Positions 1 through 6,630 of a stretch of DNA of 61,662 bases are shown piece after piece (the stretch's first letter is position 1; every line of letters begins with the position of its first letter). The notes beneath the pieces are model-generated. The model did no database searches and was not told the origin of the DNA. It saw nothing but the letters and a program-made list of their open reading frames with translations. Source of the DNA: Haliscomenobacter sp. (GTDB lineage: Bacteria; Bacteroidota; Bacteroidia; Chitinophagales; Saprospiraceae); NCBI RefSeq assembly GCF_016718685.1, contig NZ_JADKCX010000037.1, positions 1 to 61,662 on the forward strand, given 5' to 3'. Both the position numbers and the translations under genes were made by a program.

Positions 1-503
1 CTAAGATTGACGGGTTCGGAATCGTTGAGTGCATCGATGTTGTACACGAAGGCACGACCAAAACCCAGATTGAAGTCAACATGCAGGCGTTCATTGCGCG
101 AGAAAGTTTTGAAGCCAACCAAGAATCCACCCGAGAAGCGGTTGGTGTTGTATTCGTCACTATTTTCGCCAGTACCCCGGGCTTTACCTGAGGAATAACG
201 AGAATAAAGACCGAGGTAAAATTTGTCCAAACCAATATCGCTGGGGTTGAAGTAATACCGACCATTGACTCCAAATCGTAAGGTAGTATTCTTCAGGTCT
301 TCTCCTTCATCGAAATTGATTTTGTTCCATGATCCGCCTACGATGGCTTCCAATCCAAAGTTGTCGGCCAGGCCAAATTCACTGCGCAAATTCAGGGTGC
401 CAAAGAGTGGGCCGAGCGGGCCTACTTTTATATCGACCTGGGCAAAAGAAGGGCTGATTGCAATCATTCCAATGATTGCAACAAAAAGAAACTTTTTGTG
501 CAT
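1..503 (-). CDS. Outer-membrane beta-barrel protein, C-terminus cut by window edge
   Basis: The minus strand reads from an ATG at 503 to the window edge with no stop (about 167 codons). It begins MHKKFLFVAIIGMIAISPSFA followed by Q, a typical Bacteroidota signal peptide with cleavage before Gln. The mature part has alternating hydrophobic and aromatic stretches with Gly and Asn turns (for example LRFGVNGRYYF, FYLGLYSRYSSGK, FSGGFLVGFKTF), as expected of a small outer-membrane barrel of the DUF3575 or porin-like type. No catalytic motif is visible and the exact family is uncertain. Both plus-strand reading frames opposite it are shadows. It lies convergent to nothing in view; the next gene upstream, aspC, is on the same strand. 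Confidence 0.75.
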   Translation of the reverse strand, partial: MHKKFLFVAIIGMIAISPSFAQVDIKVGPLGPLFGTLNLRSEFGLADNFGLEAIVGGSWNKINFDEGEDLKNTTLRFGVNGRYYFNPSDIGLDKFYLGLYSRYSSGKARGTGENSDEYNTNRFSGGFLVGFKTFSRNERLHVDFNLGFGRAFVYNIDALNDSEPVNL

Positions 504-574
504 GATGAGTTGTTGTTTTAGGGTTCGAGAAAAGGTAAAATGAGCTTGAATTTCTTTTGTATCAAGGCTATTGT

Positions 575-622
575 AAAGTTCCTCCAATCTGCTCAACGAT
601 GCAAGCATCTTAGAGGAACTTT
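575..622 (-). terminator. Stem-loop downstream of aspC, possible terminator
   Basis: AAAGTTCCTC (575-584) and GAGGAACTTT (613-622) form a perfect 10-bp inverted repeat with a 28-nt loop, 19 nt past the aspC stop. There is only a TTT tail on the minus strand, so termination strength is doubtful. Confidence 0.35.
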
Positions 623-640
623 AACGTATTTTAAAAGATT

Positions 641-1849
641 TTAACGCAATTTGCTCACCCCTTCGGCGATGCGTTTGATGGCTTCGTTCAGCTCTTCCTC
701 AGAAGCAGCATAAGAGATGCGGAAACAAGTATCGGCACCAAATGCAGCACCAGAAACGGTAGCCACATGGGCCTTCATCATCAGGTAATCACAAAAATCG
801 TTGGCGTCATTGATGGTGGTTGTGCCATCAGAAGTACCGAAATAGGCACTGATATCAGGAAAGATGTAGAACGCACCTTGTGGCTTGTTCACTTTGAATC
901 CGGGAATTTTGCTCAGGCCACTGATGATCAAATCGCGGCGTTTAAGGAATGCCTCGCGCATGTCATAAGTCGGCGTCATATCGGCCAAAAGTGCGTAAGC
1001 TGCAGCTTTTTGGCTGAATGAATTGGCTCCTGAAGTGACCTGACCTTGTACCTTAACGCAGGCCTCAGCCAACCAGGCCGGAGCTCCGATGTAACCCAAA
1101 CGCCAGCCCGTCATAGCAAAGCCTTTCGCGAAACCATTCACGGTCACGGTTTGGTCTTTTACTTGATCAAATGCACCGATGCTGACGTGTTTTTCTCCAA
1201 AATTGATGTACTCGTAAATTTCGTCAGAAACGATGATGATGTCTGGATGCTGGGCGACTACATCCGCAATGGCTTTCAATTCCTCGTAAGAATAAACCAT
1301 CCCAGTGGGGTTGGAAGGAGAGGAAAAAACAATGGCTTTGGTGCGATCGGTGATGGCCGCCGCAATTTCAGCAGCAGGCACTTTGTAGTCTTGCTCAAAG
1401 CTTGATTTGAGGATGACCGATTTTCCTTCCGCCAACTCTACGATGGCCGAGTAAGAAACCCAATACGGTGCCAGGATGATCACTTCATCACCTGGATCCA
1501 GAATGGACAGGAAAATATTGGCCAGTGATTGTTTGGCACCATTGGAAACAACAATCTGATTGAGGTTGTAATCAAGGTTGTTGTCGCGTTTGAATTTTAC
1601 CTTGATGGCTTCGCGCAGTTCCTGCAAGCCCGCCACTGGTGTGTATTTGGTAATACCTTCGTCCAAAGCTTTTTTAGCAGCTTCTTTGATGTGCACGGGT
1701 GTATCAAAATCCGGCTCACCGAGGCTTAGGTTGATCACATTGTGGCCTTGGGCTTTGAGTTCCCGGGCCATAGCCGCCATTTTTAGCGTCTCGGATTCTG
1801 CCATCTGCATTACGCGCTGAGACAGACGAGAGGTGGTCGCAACAGACAT
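641..1849 (-). CDS. aspC: Class I/II pyridoxal-phosphate aminotransferase, probable aspartate aminotransferase
   Basis: A 402-residue cytosolic fold-type I PLP enzyme, probably interconverting aspartate and oxaloacetate with glutamate and 2-oxoglutarate. The start at 1849 (MSVATTSRLSQRV) is chosen because the family begins there. The frame stays open upstream for 67 more codons, but that extension is promoter DNA without homology to the family. Visible motifs are SLGEPDFDTP (42-51), SPSNPTG (177-183), the PLP-stacking Asp in VSDEIYEY (209) and the Schiff-base lysine K242 in FAKGFAMTGWRLG. The C-terminal FRISYA carries the carboxylate-binding Arg. The length and the GWRLG motif match the Igamma aspartate aminotransferase subgroup; an aromatic or alanine specificity cannot be excluded. 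It is divergent from the carboxyltransferase gene. Confidence 0.9.
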   Translation of the reverse strand: MSVATTSRLSQRVMQMAESETLKMAAMARELKAQGHNVINLSLGEPDFDTPVHIKEAAKKALDEGITKYTPVAGLQELREAIKVKFKRDNNLDYNLNQIVVSNGAKQSLANIFLSILDPGDEVIILAPYWVSYSAIVELAEGKSVILKSSFEQDYKVPAAEIAAAITDRTKAIVFSSPSNPTGMVYSYEELKAIADVVAQHPDIIIVSDEIYEYINFGEKHVSIGAFDQVKDQTVTVNGFAKGFAMTGWRLGYIGAPAWLAEACVKVQGQVTSGANSFSQKAAAYALLADMTPTYDMREAFLKRRDLIISGLSKIPGFKVNKPQGAFYIFPDISAYFGTSDGTTTINDANDFCDYLMMKAHVATVSGAAFGADTCFRISYAASEEELNEAIKRIAEGVSKLR

Positions 1850-1954
1850 GTTTTGTGTTTTTAGAAATTGAATGTTGAAAATTAAACCAAGGGTTGTCAG
1901 TAAATGGTTAGGCGAAGAAACCCTGGGAATTAATGCGATCAGGACAATCGACAG

Positions 1955-1986
1955 CAAAAATAACCCCAAAGTTGCAAAGAACCAAA
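1955..1986 (-). promoter_or_regulatory. Candidate Bacteroidota promoter for aspC
   Basis: On the minus strand TTTG (1986-1983), a 20-nt spacer and TATTTTTG (1962-1955) match the TTTG-N19-TAnnTTTG consensus apart from one extra spacer base. Transcription would start near 1948, giving an approximately 100-nt leader for aspC. Confidence 0.4.
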
Positions 1987-2024
1987 GAAAATTATTTTTG
2001 TAGCAGGTATTTACCTGAAATCTA

Positions 2025-2053
2025 CAAATGTCAACCCATTTAATTGACATTTG
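2025..2053. promoter_or_regulatory. Perfect inverted repeat, candidate operator between aspC and carboxyltransferase
   Basis: CAAATGTCAA (2025-2034) and TTGACATTTG (2044-2053) are perfect 10-bp arms around a 9-nt centre. The repeat lies between two divergent genes, 63 bp before the carboxyltransferase start. The TTGACATT core recurs upstream of the biotin carboxylase gene and between guaA and htrA. Confidence 0.45.
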
Positions 2054-2116
2054 CTTACTTCCTGGCCTGTGAAAAGTTGCTATCTTTCCCCCTCAAAGAG
2101 AAGAAGCATACTTCCA

Positions 2117-3658
2117 ATGAAAGATCAACTATTGACATTAGAGCAAAAAATCGCCGAGGCTAGACTCGGTGGCGGGCAGCAACGCATTGATGCCCAGCAT
2201 AAAAAAGGCAAACTCACCGCACGAGAACGCATCCATTTTTTACTTGACCCTGGGTCTTTTGAAGAAGTGGGCATGCTGGTTCAACACCGTTGTCGCGATT
2301 TTGGGATGGAACAACAACATTTCCTGGGTGATGGGGTAATTACGGGGTATGGCACCATCGATGGACGTTTGGTTTACGTGTTTTCACAAGATTTTACCGT
2401 ATTTGGCGGCTCACTTTCTGAGGCACATGCGGAAAAAATTTGTAAAATCATGGACCTGGCCATGCGCAATGGTGCTCCGATGATTGGCCTCAATGATTCC
2501 GGTGGTGCACGTATCCAGGAAGGGGTAGCTTCACTCGGAGGATACGCCGATATTTTTTACCGCAACGTCATGGCCTCAGGGGTGGTGCCTCAAATTTCCG
2601 CCATCATGGGGCCTTGTGCAGGTGGTGCGGTGTATTCACCAGCCATGACCGATTTTATCATCATGGTAGAGGACACGTCATACATGTTTGTAACCGGGCC
2701 TAACGTGGTCAAAACGGTGACCAATGAAGATGTCAGTTCCGAAGAATTGGGGGGGGCCAGTGCGCATTCAACCAAGTCGGGGGTAACACACCTGACCGCT
2801 GCCAATGACATTGACTGTTTGCAAAAAGTGCGGCGTCTGGTCAGCTATATGCCACAAAACTGTGAGGAAAAACCGGCGCTCAAATCTTACGCCCTGACCG
2901 AGGAATGGCGGGAGGAACTCCGCAATATCGTTCCTGACAATCCAAATCAGCCTTATGACATGCGCGATGTCATCAAGGGGATCGTCGATGATGATTCATT
3001 TATGGAAATCCATGAAAATTTTGCTGAAAACATTGTAGTTGGTTTTGCACGCCTAGCGGGTCGCAGCATCGGGATCATTGCCAACCAACCCATGAATTTA
3101 GCGGGGGTACTGGACGTCAATAGTTCCCGCAAAGGCGCTCGCTTTGTGCGGTTTTGCGACAGCTTTAATATCCCCATGTTGGTTTTGGTGGATGTTCCGG
3201 GTTTTCTGCCGGGTACCGACCAAGAATGGAATGGCATCATTGTCAACGGGGCGAAGTTACTGTACGCTTTCAGCGAAGCCACGGTGCCGCGCATCACGCT
3301 GATTACTCGTAAAGCGTATGGTGGTGCTTATGATGTGATGAACTCCAAACACATTGGAGCTGACCTCAATTATGCCTGGCCAGCTGCTGAAATTGCAGTA
3401 ATGGGCGCAAAAGGAGCTTCAGAAATCATTTTTCGCAAGGAAATCATCGAAGCAGAAGACCCAGAAGCCATGTTGCTCCAAAAGGAAAAGGAGTACCAGG
3501 AAGCTTTTGCTCACCCTTATCAGGCTGCTGAACGCGGGTACATCGATGAAGTCATTGATCCCTGCCTGACGCGCCGCAAGCTCATCAAAGCTTTTGCTTC
3601 AATCGAGAACAAAGTGCTGCATTTGCCTAGGAAGAAGCATGGGAATATCCCTTTGTAA
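2117..3658 (+). CDS. pccB: Acyl-CoA carboxylase carboxyltransferase subunit, propionyl-CoA type
   Basis: A 513-residue carboxyltransferase that moves CO2 from carboxybiotin to an acyl-CoA. The start at 2117 (MKDQLLTLEQKI) matches the family; 22 upstream in-frame codons have no family character. Both crotonase-like halves are present. The N-half has GDGVITGYGTIDGR, FGGSLSEAHAEKI and GGARIQEGV. The C-half has NSSRKGARFVRFCD, VDVPGFLPGTDQE and the second oxyanion segment AYGGAYDVMNSKH. The Asp in GGAYDVM corresponds to the residue known from Streptomyces PccB to favour propionyl-CoA, so propionyl or mixed specificity is inferred. The biotin carboxylase partner is about 15 kb away (17955-19189). 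No biotin carrier protein gene is in the window. Confidence 0.88.
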   Translation: MKDQLLTLEQKIAEARLGGGQQRIDAQHKKGKLTARERIHFLLDPGSFEEVGMLVQHRCRDFGMEQQHFLGDGVITGYGTIDGRLVYVFSQDFTVFGGSLSEAHAEKICKIMDLAMRNGAPMIGLNDSGGARIQEGVASLGGYADIFYRNVMASGVVPQISAIMGPCAGGAVYSPAMTDFIIMVEDTSYMFVTGPNVVKTVTNEDVSSEELGGASAHSTKSGVTHLTAANDIDCLQKVRRLVSYMPQNCEEKPALKSYALTEEWREELRNIVPDNPNQPYDMRDVIKGIVDDDSFMEIHENFAENIVVGFARLAGRSIGIIANQPMNLAGVLDVNSSRKGARFVRFCDSFNIPMLVLVDVPGFLPGTDQEWNGIIVNGAKLLYAFSEATVPRITLITRKAYGGAYDVMNSKHIGADLNYAWPAAEIAVMGAKGASEIIFRKEIIEAEDPEAMLLQKEKEYQEAFAHPYQAAERGYIDEVIDPCLTRRKLIKAFASIENKVLHLPRKKHGNIPL

Positions 3659-3660
3659 AG

Positions 3661-3781
3661 AGTTGAAAAGTTTAGCGTTGAAAAGTTGAAGGGTTGTCGG
3701 TAGTGTGAGATCAAAGCATTAATTTTGCACTATACTACAGCTTTTAAACGCTAGAACGCTACAACTCTTCAGCTTTTCACC
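3661..3781. repeat. Intergenic hairpin repeat, family B copy 1
   Basis: It starts 2 nt after the carboxyltransferase stop. The left arm contains AGTTGAAAAGTTTAGCGTTG; the right arm is an imperfect reverse complement ending CTTCAGCTTTTCAC. The same GTTGAAAAGTTTAG unit occurs at 33773-33896 and, weakly, at 54499-54575. The rest of the gap to 3852 shows nothing recognisable. Confidence 0.6.
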
Positions 3782-3852
3782 TGTTCTCAACAAAACACTT
3801 GGGACTAGTGACCAAGGGTAATTTTCCAAGTCTAATTAAAAAAGAAATCATT

Positions 3853-4519
3853 ATGAAGAAAGTGTTCAACTTGACCGCCTGGCTGATTGTTTTGATCCCG
3901 CTGACCATGCAGGCTCAAAATCTTCAGGAAAACGAACGTACCATGAGCCAAGGTTCTAAACCTGGCTTTTCCATGAACATTGACGATGTCAGTACCAAAG
4001 AAGTAGAACGTTTGTGGATCGAGTACTTAAAAGATACCAAAGCCAAAACCAAAAAAGACCGTAAAACGGATGAGGTATTCGCTGACGATGCATCGGTGCC
4101 TGCCATCAGCAGCAATTTGATGGATGTATACGCCACCTTTACCGAAAGAGGCAAACAAACCGAAATGGTGGTTTGGGTAGACCTGGGTGGTGCATTTTGG
4201 CCGCCGACAGCACTCCGAAAAAATTGATGCTTTTGAGCAATGGATGGCCGAATTTGGCCGCCGTACCCGGGTGCGCAAAGTAGAAATTGAACTGGAATCC
4301 GAAGAACTGATCTTTAAAGACCAGAAAAAGGAGTTTGACAAGCTGGTCAAAGAGGAAGAACGCCTCAAAAAAGAAATCACCGATGCTGAGCAGCGCATCA
4401 ACCAGGCCAAAAAAGAACTGGAAATCAATGCCGCCAACCAAAGTAACCGCCGCCAGGAAATGGAAAGACAACAGATAAAAATTCAGGAAGTGGAAGCAAA
4501 GAAGAAACGGATTGAATAA
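3853..4519 (+). CDS. Secreted coiled-coil protein of unknown function, frameshifted
   Basis: The first reading frame runs from MKKVFNLTAWLIVLIPLTMQA (signal peptide, then Q) to a stop at 4227. A second frame (+1 base) continues the same protein from about 4196 to a stop at 4519. The junction is after VVWVDLGGAF; the continuing frame resumes with QHSEKIDAFEQWMAEFG. The total length, 667 nt, is one base over a multiple of three, so one net extra base or two missing bases near 4190-4214 explain it. The N-half has an STKEVERLWIEYLKDTK segment. The C-half (about residues 150-220) is a highly charged Glu/Lys/Gln coiled coil ending KKKRIE. I do not recognise a named family; similar Bacteroidota proteins are annotated as hypothetical. 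A strong terminator follows. Confidence 0.7.
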
Positions 4520-4559
4520 GAAACGGAGATGCAACTTTATTTCCGCCCTTAAAAGATAA

Positions 4560-4593
4560 GGCTGCTTGAGCAAATTAAGCAGCCTTTTCTTTT
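4560..4593 (+). terminator. Rho-independent terminator
   Basis: GGCTGCTT (4560-4567), a 9-nt loop and AAGCAGCC (4577-4584) form a perfect 8-bp stem followed by TTTTCTTTT. It ends the coiled-coil protein gene. Confidence 0.88.
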
Positions 4594-4683
4594 GAGTAGC
4601 TTTTTTCAATTCTAAGTACTTTTGTAGTGCATTCTGAAACTTTTTACCTTCCCCTTACTGTTATCGCTGCTCAATCACGCAAC

Positions 4684-5103
4684 ATGGATACCCAGCAAAT
4701 ACAAAAAGAACTCAAATTCCGCACTTCCCGCAGTTCCGGCAGTGGTGGGCAGAACGTCAATAAAGTGGAAACACGGGTGGAAGCCTTACTTGAAGTCAGT
4801 ACTTCGGAAGGTTTGAATGAAGAAGAAAAAGCCATCGTCGCTACAAAATTGGCCAGCCGCATCAGCAAAGAAGGCCTGTTGAGTGCCGTTTCACAAGAAA
4901 GCCGTACCCAACAAAGCAATCGGGAAAAAGCCATCAAAAAATTACTGAGCCTCCTGGAAACCGCCCTCATTCCCGAGCCCGAACGTGAAGAAGTGCCCGA
5001 ACGCTTGGTAGCCAATCCCCGGAAGCGCAAAAAGGCCAAGGCCGTTCAAAGTGAAAAAAAAGCCGCGCGCAAGAAAATTATCCCGCCAAAAGAGGAAGAT
5101 TAA
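4684..5103 (+). CDS. arfB: Peptidyl-tRNA hydrolase ArfB (YaeJ-type ribosome rescue factor)
   Basis: A 139-residue release-factor-like hydrolase that frees stalled ribosomes on non-stop mRNA by hydrolysing peptidyl-tRNA. The start at 4684 (MDTQQIQKEL) is chosen because the family begins with a short strand before the catalytic loop. The RF1-type domain carries the GGQ motif at residues 21-23 within RSSGSGGQNVNKVET. The C-terminal third, from NPRKRKKAKAV onward, is the Lys/Arg-rich tail that inserts into the empty mRNA channel in E. coli ArfB. No codon-recognition domain is present, which separates it from RF1/RF2. It lies between a terminator and the ChaN-like gene, 38 nt away. Confidence 0.92.
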   Translation: MDTQQIQKELKFRTSRSSGSGGQNVNKVETRVEALLEVSTSEGLNEEEKAIVATKLASRISKEGLLSAVSQESRTQQSNREKAIKKLLSLLETALIPEPEREEVPERLVANPRKRKKAKAVQSEKKAARKKIIPPKEED

Positions 5104-5141
5104 GCCAAAACTGATTACACTCGTTGCTTAATCAAACCAAC

Positions 5142-6014
5142 ATGAAACCAATACTTTGTATCTGTATGCTGAGTTTGGCTACGCTCGTGGCCACCGCACA
5201 AGACAAACCCGCTTACCGCCTTTTTGATCAATCCGGAAAAGAAGTGAGTTATGGGCAAATGCTCAAAAACAGCAAAAAAGCCGATGTCGTCTTTTTTGGC
5301 GAACAGCACAACAACCCCATTTCCCATTGGCTGCAAATCGAGTTGGCCCAGGATCTGGAAAAAGAAAGCAATGGCAAACTGATCATGGGCGCTGAAATGT
5401 TTGAGCGCGACAATCAAGCCATCTTGACTGAATACCTCAATGGGCAAATTAGTACCAAAAACTTTGAAGAAGAGGCTCGGGTTTGGGACAATTACGCCAC
5501 TGACTACAAACCTTTGGTCGAATTGGCCAAAAGCAAAAAACTGCCCTTCATTGCCACCAATGTACCTCGCCGTTATGCGAATATGGTCTACAAACAAGGC
5601 ATTGAGTCTCTGAACCCATTGACCAGCGAAGCCAAATCCTGGATTGCGCCCCTCCCCATTGAAGTGGACATGAACCTGCCTTCTTATCAAGCCATGGCCA
5701 AAATGATGGGTGGACACGGGGGCGAAGCAGCAACCACCAATCTGGTCAAATCCCAGGCTGTAAAAGACGCCACGATGGGTTATTTCATCGCCCAAAACTT
5801 GAAAAAAGGGCACATTTTCCTCCATTTTAATGGGGCGTATCACTCCGATCTCAAGGAAGGAACGGTTTGGTATGTGCGCAAATACGCACCAGGCAAAGAC
5901 ATTGTGACCATCTCCACCGTTGAGCAGGACAACATTGATAAGCTGGACGAAGAAAACCTCAAAAAAGCAGATTTCATCATCTGTGTACCTGCCAAAATGA
6001 CCAAAACTTATTAG
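5142..6014 (+). CDS. ChaN-like haem-binding (Tiki superfamily) protein
   Basis: A 290-residue exported protein of the ChaN/DUF399 family, whose studied members bind haem and are linked to iron uptake. The start at 5142 gives the signal peptide MKPILCICMLSLATLVATA followed by Q; six upstream codons are not needed. The hallmark GEQHNNP is at residues 53-59. A second conserved His segment is HFNGAYHSDLKEG near residue 235. No lipobox Cys is at the cleavage site, so it is probably soluble in the periplasm rather than a lipoprotein. A cytochrome c gene follows after 29 nt, which fits a haem- or redox-related pair. Haem binding itself is inferred from the family only. Confidence 0.82.
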   Translation: MKPILCICMLSLATLVATAQDKPAYRLFDQSGKEVSYGQMLKNSKKADVVFFGEQHNNPISHWLQIELAQDLEKESNGKLIMGAEMFERDNQAILTEYLNGQISTKNFEEEARVWDNYATDYKPLVELAKSKKLPFIATNVPRRYANMVYKQGIESLNPLTSEAKSWIAPLPIEVDMNLPSYQAMAKMMGGHGGEAATTNLVKSQAVKDATMGYFIAQNLKKGHIFLHFNGAYHSDLKEGTVWYVRKYAPGKDIVTISTVEQDNIDKLDEENLKKADFIICVPAKMTKTY

Positions 6015-6043
6015 GGGCCTTCAACGTTGCAAGAGTCAAAATC

Positions 6044-6445
6044 ATGTTCATGTACCGATACATCCTGTTTGCCCAGTTGCTAGCGTTATTGTTCATCCTG
6101 GCTTGCCAGGGTAGTCCCTACAAACAAGGGGAAATCATGTATGGCAATTTTTGCGCCAGTTGTCATATGGACGATGGTAGCGGTTTACGCGGAAGGATTC
6201 CCCCACTGGCCAACTCCGATTACCTTAAAAAGTATTCTTCAGAGTTAGCTTGTATCATTCGGTATGGAAAAGCGGGTGAAATTGAGGTCAATGGTAAAAA
6301 ATACCAGGAGCCTATGCCAGGGGTTCCACAGCTCACTGATTTTGAAATTGCCAACATCATCAATTACATCAATCAAGCCTGGGGCAATGAATCTGAATAC
6401 GTTCCGGTGCAGAAGGTACAACAGGCGCTGGAAAAATGTAAATAA
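6044..6445 (+). CDS. Small c-type cytochrome lipoprotein
   Basis: A 133-residue class I cytochrome c. An N-terminal hydrophobic helix ends in the lipobox LLFILAC (Cys 21), so the protein is probably anchored by lipid at the periplasmic face. The haem-attachment motif CASCH is at 37-41 and the likely axial Met is M91 in QEPMPGVPQL. The terminal helix LTDFEIANIINYINQAWGN is the usual C-terminal helix of this fold. The start could be 6044 (MFMYRY) or 6050; the signal is intact either way. It follows the ChaN-like gene by 29 nt, probably in one transcript. The electron partner is unknown. Confidence 0.88.
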   Translation: MFMYRYILFAQLLALLFILACQGSPYKQGEIMYGNFCASCHMDDGSGLRGRIPPLANSDYLKKYSSELACIIRYGKAGEIEVNGKKYQEPMPGVPQLTDFEIANIINYINQAWGNESEYVPVQKVQQALEKCK

Positions 6446-6538
6446 TCGTCAGGTGTATTACACCTCGGTAATCAATAAAATCCTGCTTTCTCCGTTGTTT
6501 TTGGGTAAAAGGTCGTAATTTCCGACCCGACAAACTGT

Positions 6539-6614
6539 GGTGTTTTAGCCTACCCTCGATCAACGGTCCCCGAGCGAAGCAAAGGGGTTGTGATCGAAGG
6601 TACGCTAAAACACC
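6539..6614. repeat. Nested inverted repeat just upstream of gliding-type protein gene
   Basis: GGTGTTTTAGC (6539-6549) pairs perfectly with GCTAAAACACC (6604-6614). Inside it, TCGATCA (6556-6562) pairs with TGATCGA (6591-6597), and CCCC pairs with GGGG around GAGCGAAGCAAA. The hairpin ends 16 nt before the ATG at 6631. The remaining gap from 6446 shows nothing else. Confidence 0.65.
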
Positions 6615-6630
6615 CTCCAAACCATTATTT

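Noticed and set aside
1850..2050. N-terminal hydrophobic extension of aspC suggesting a membrane anchor
   Set aside because: The extra 67 codons are promoter DNA and lack family similarity; a better start lies at 1849 with the normal aminotransferase N-terminus.
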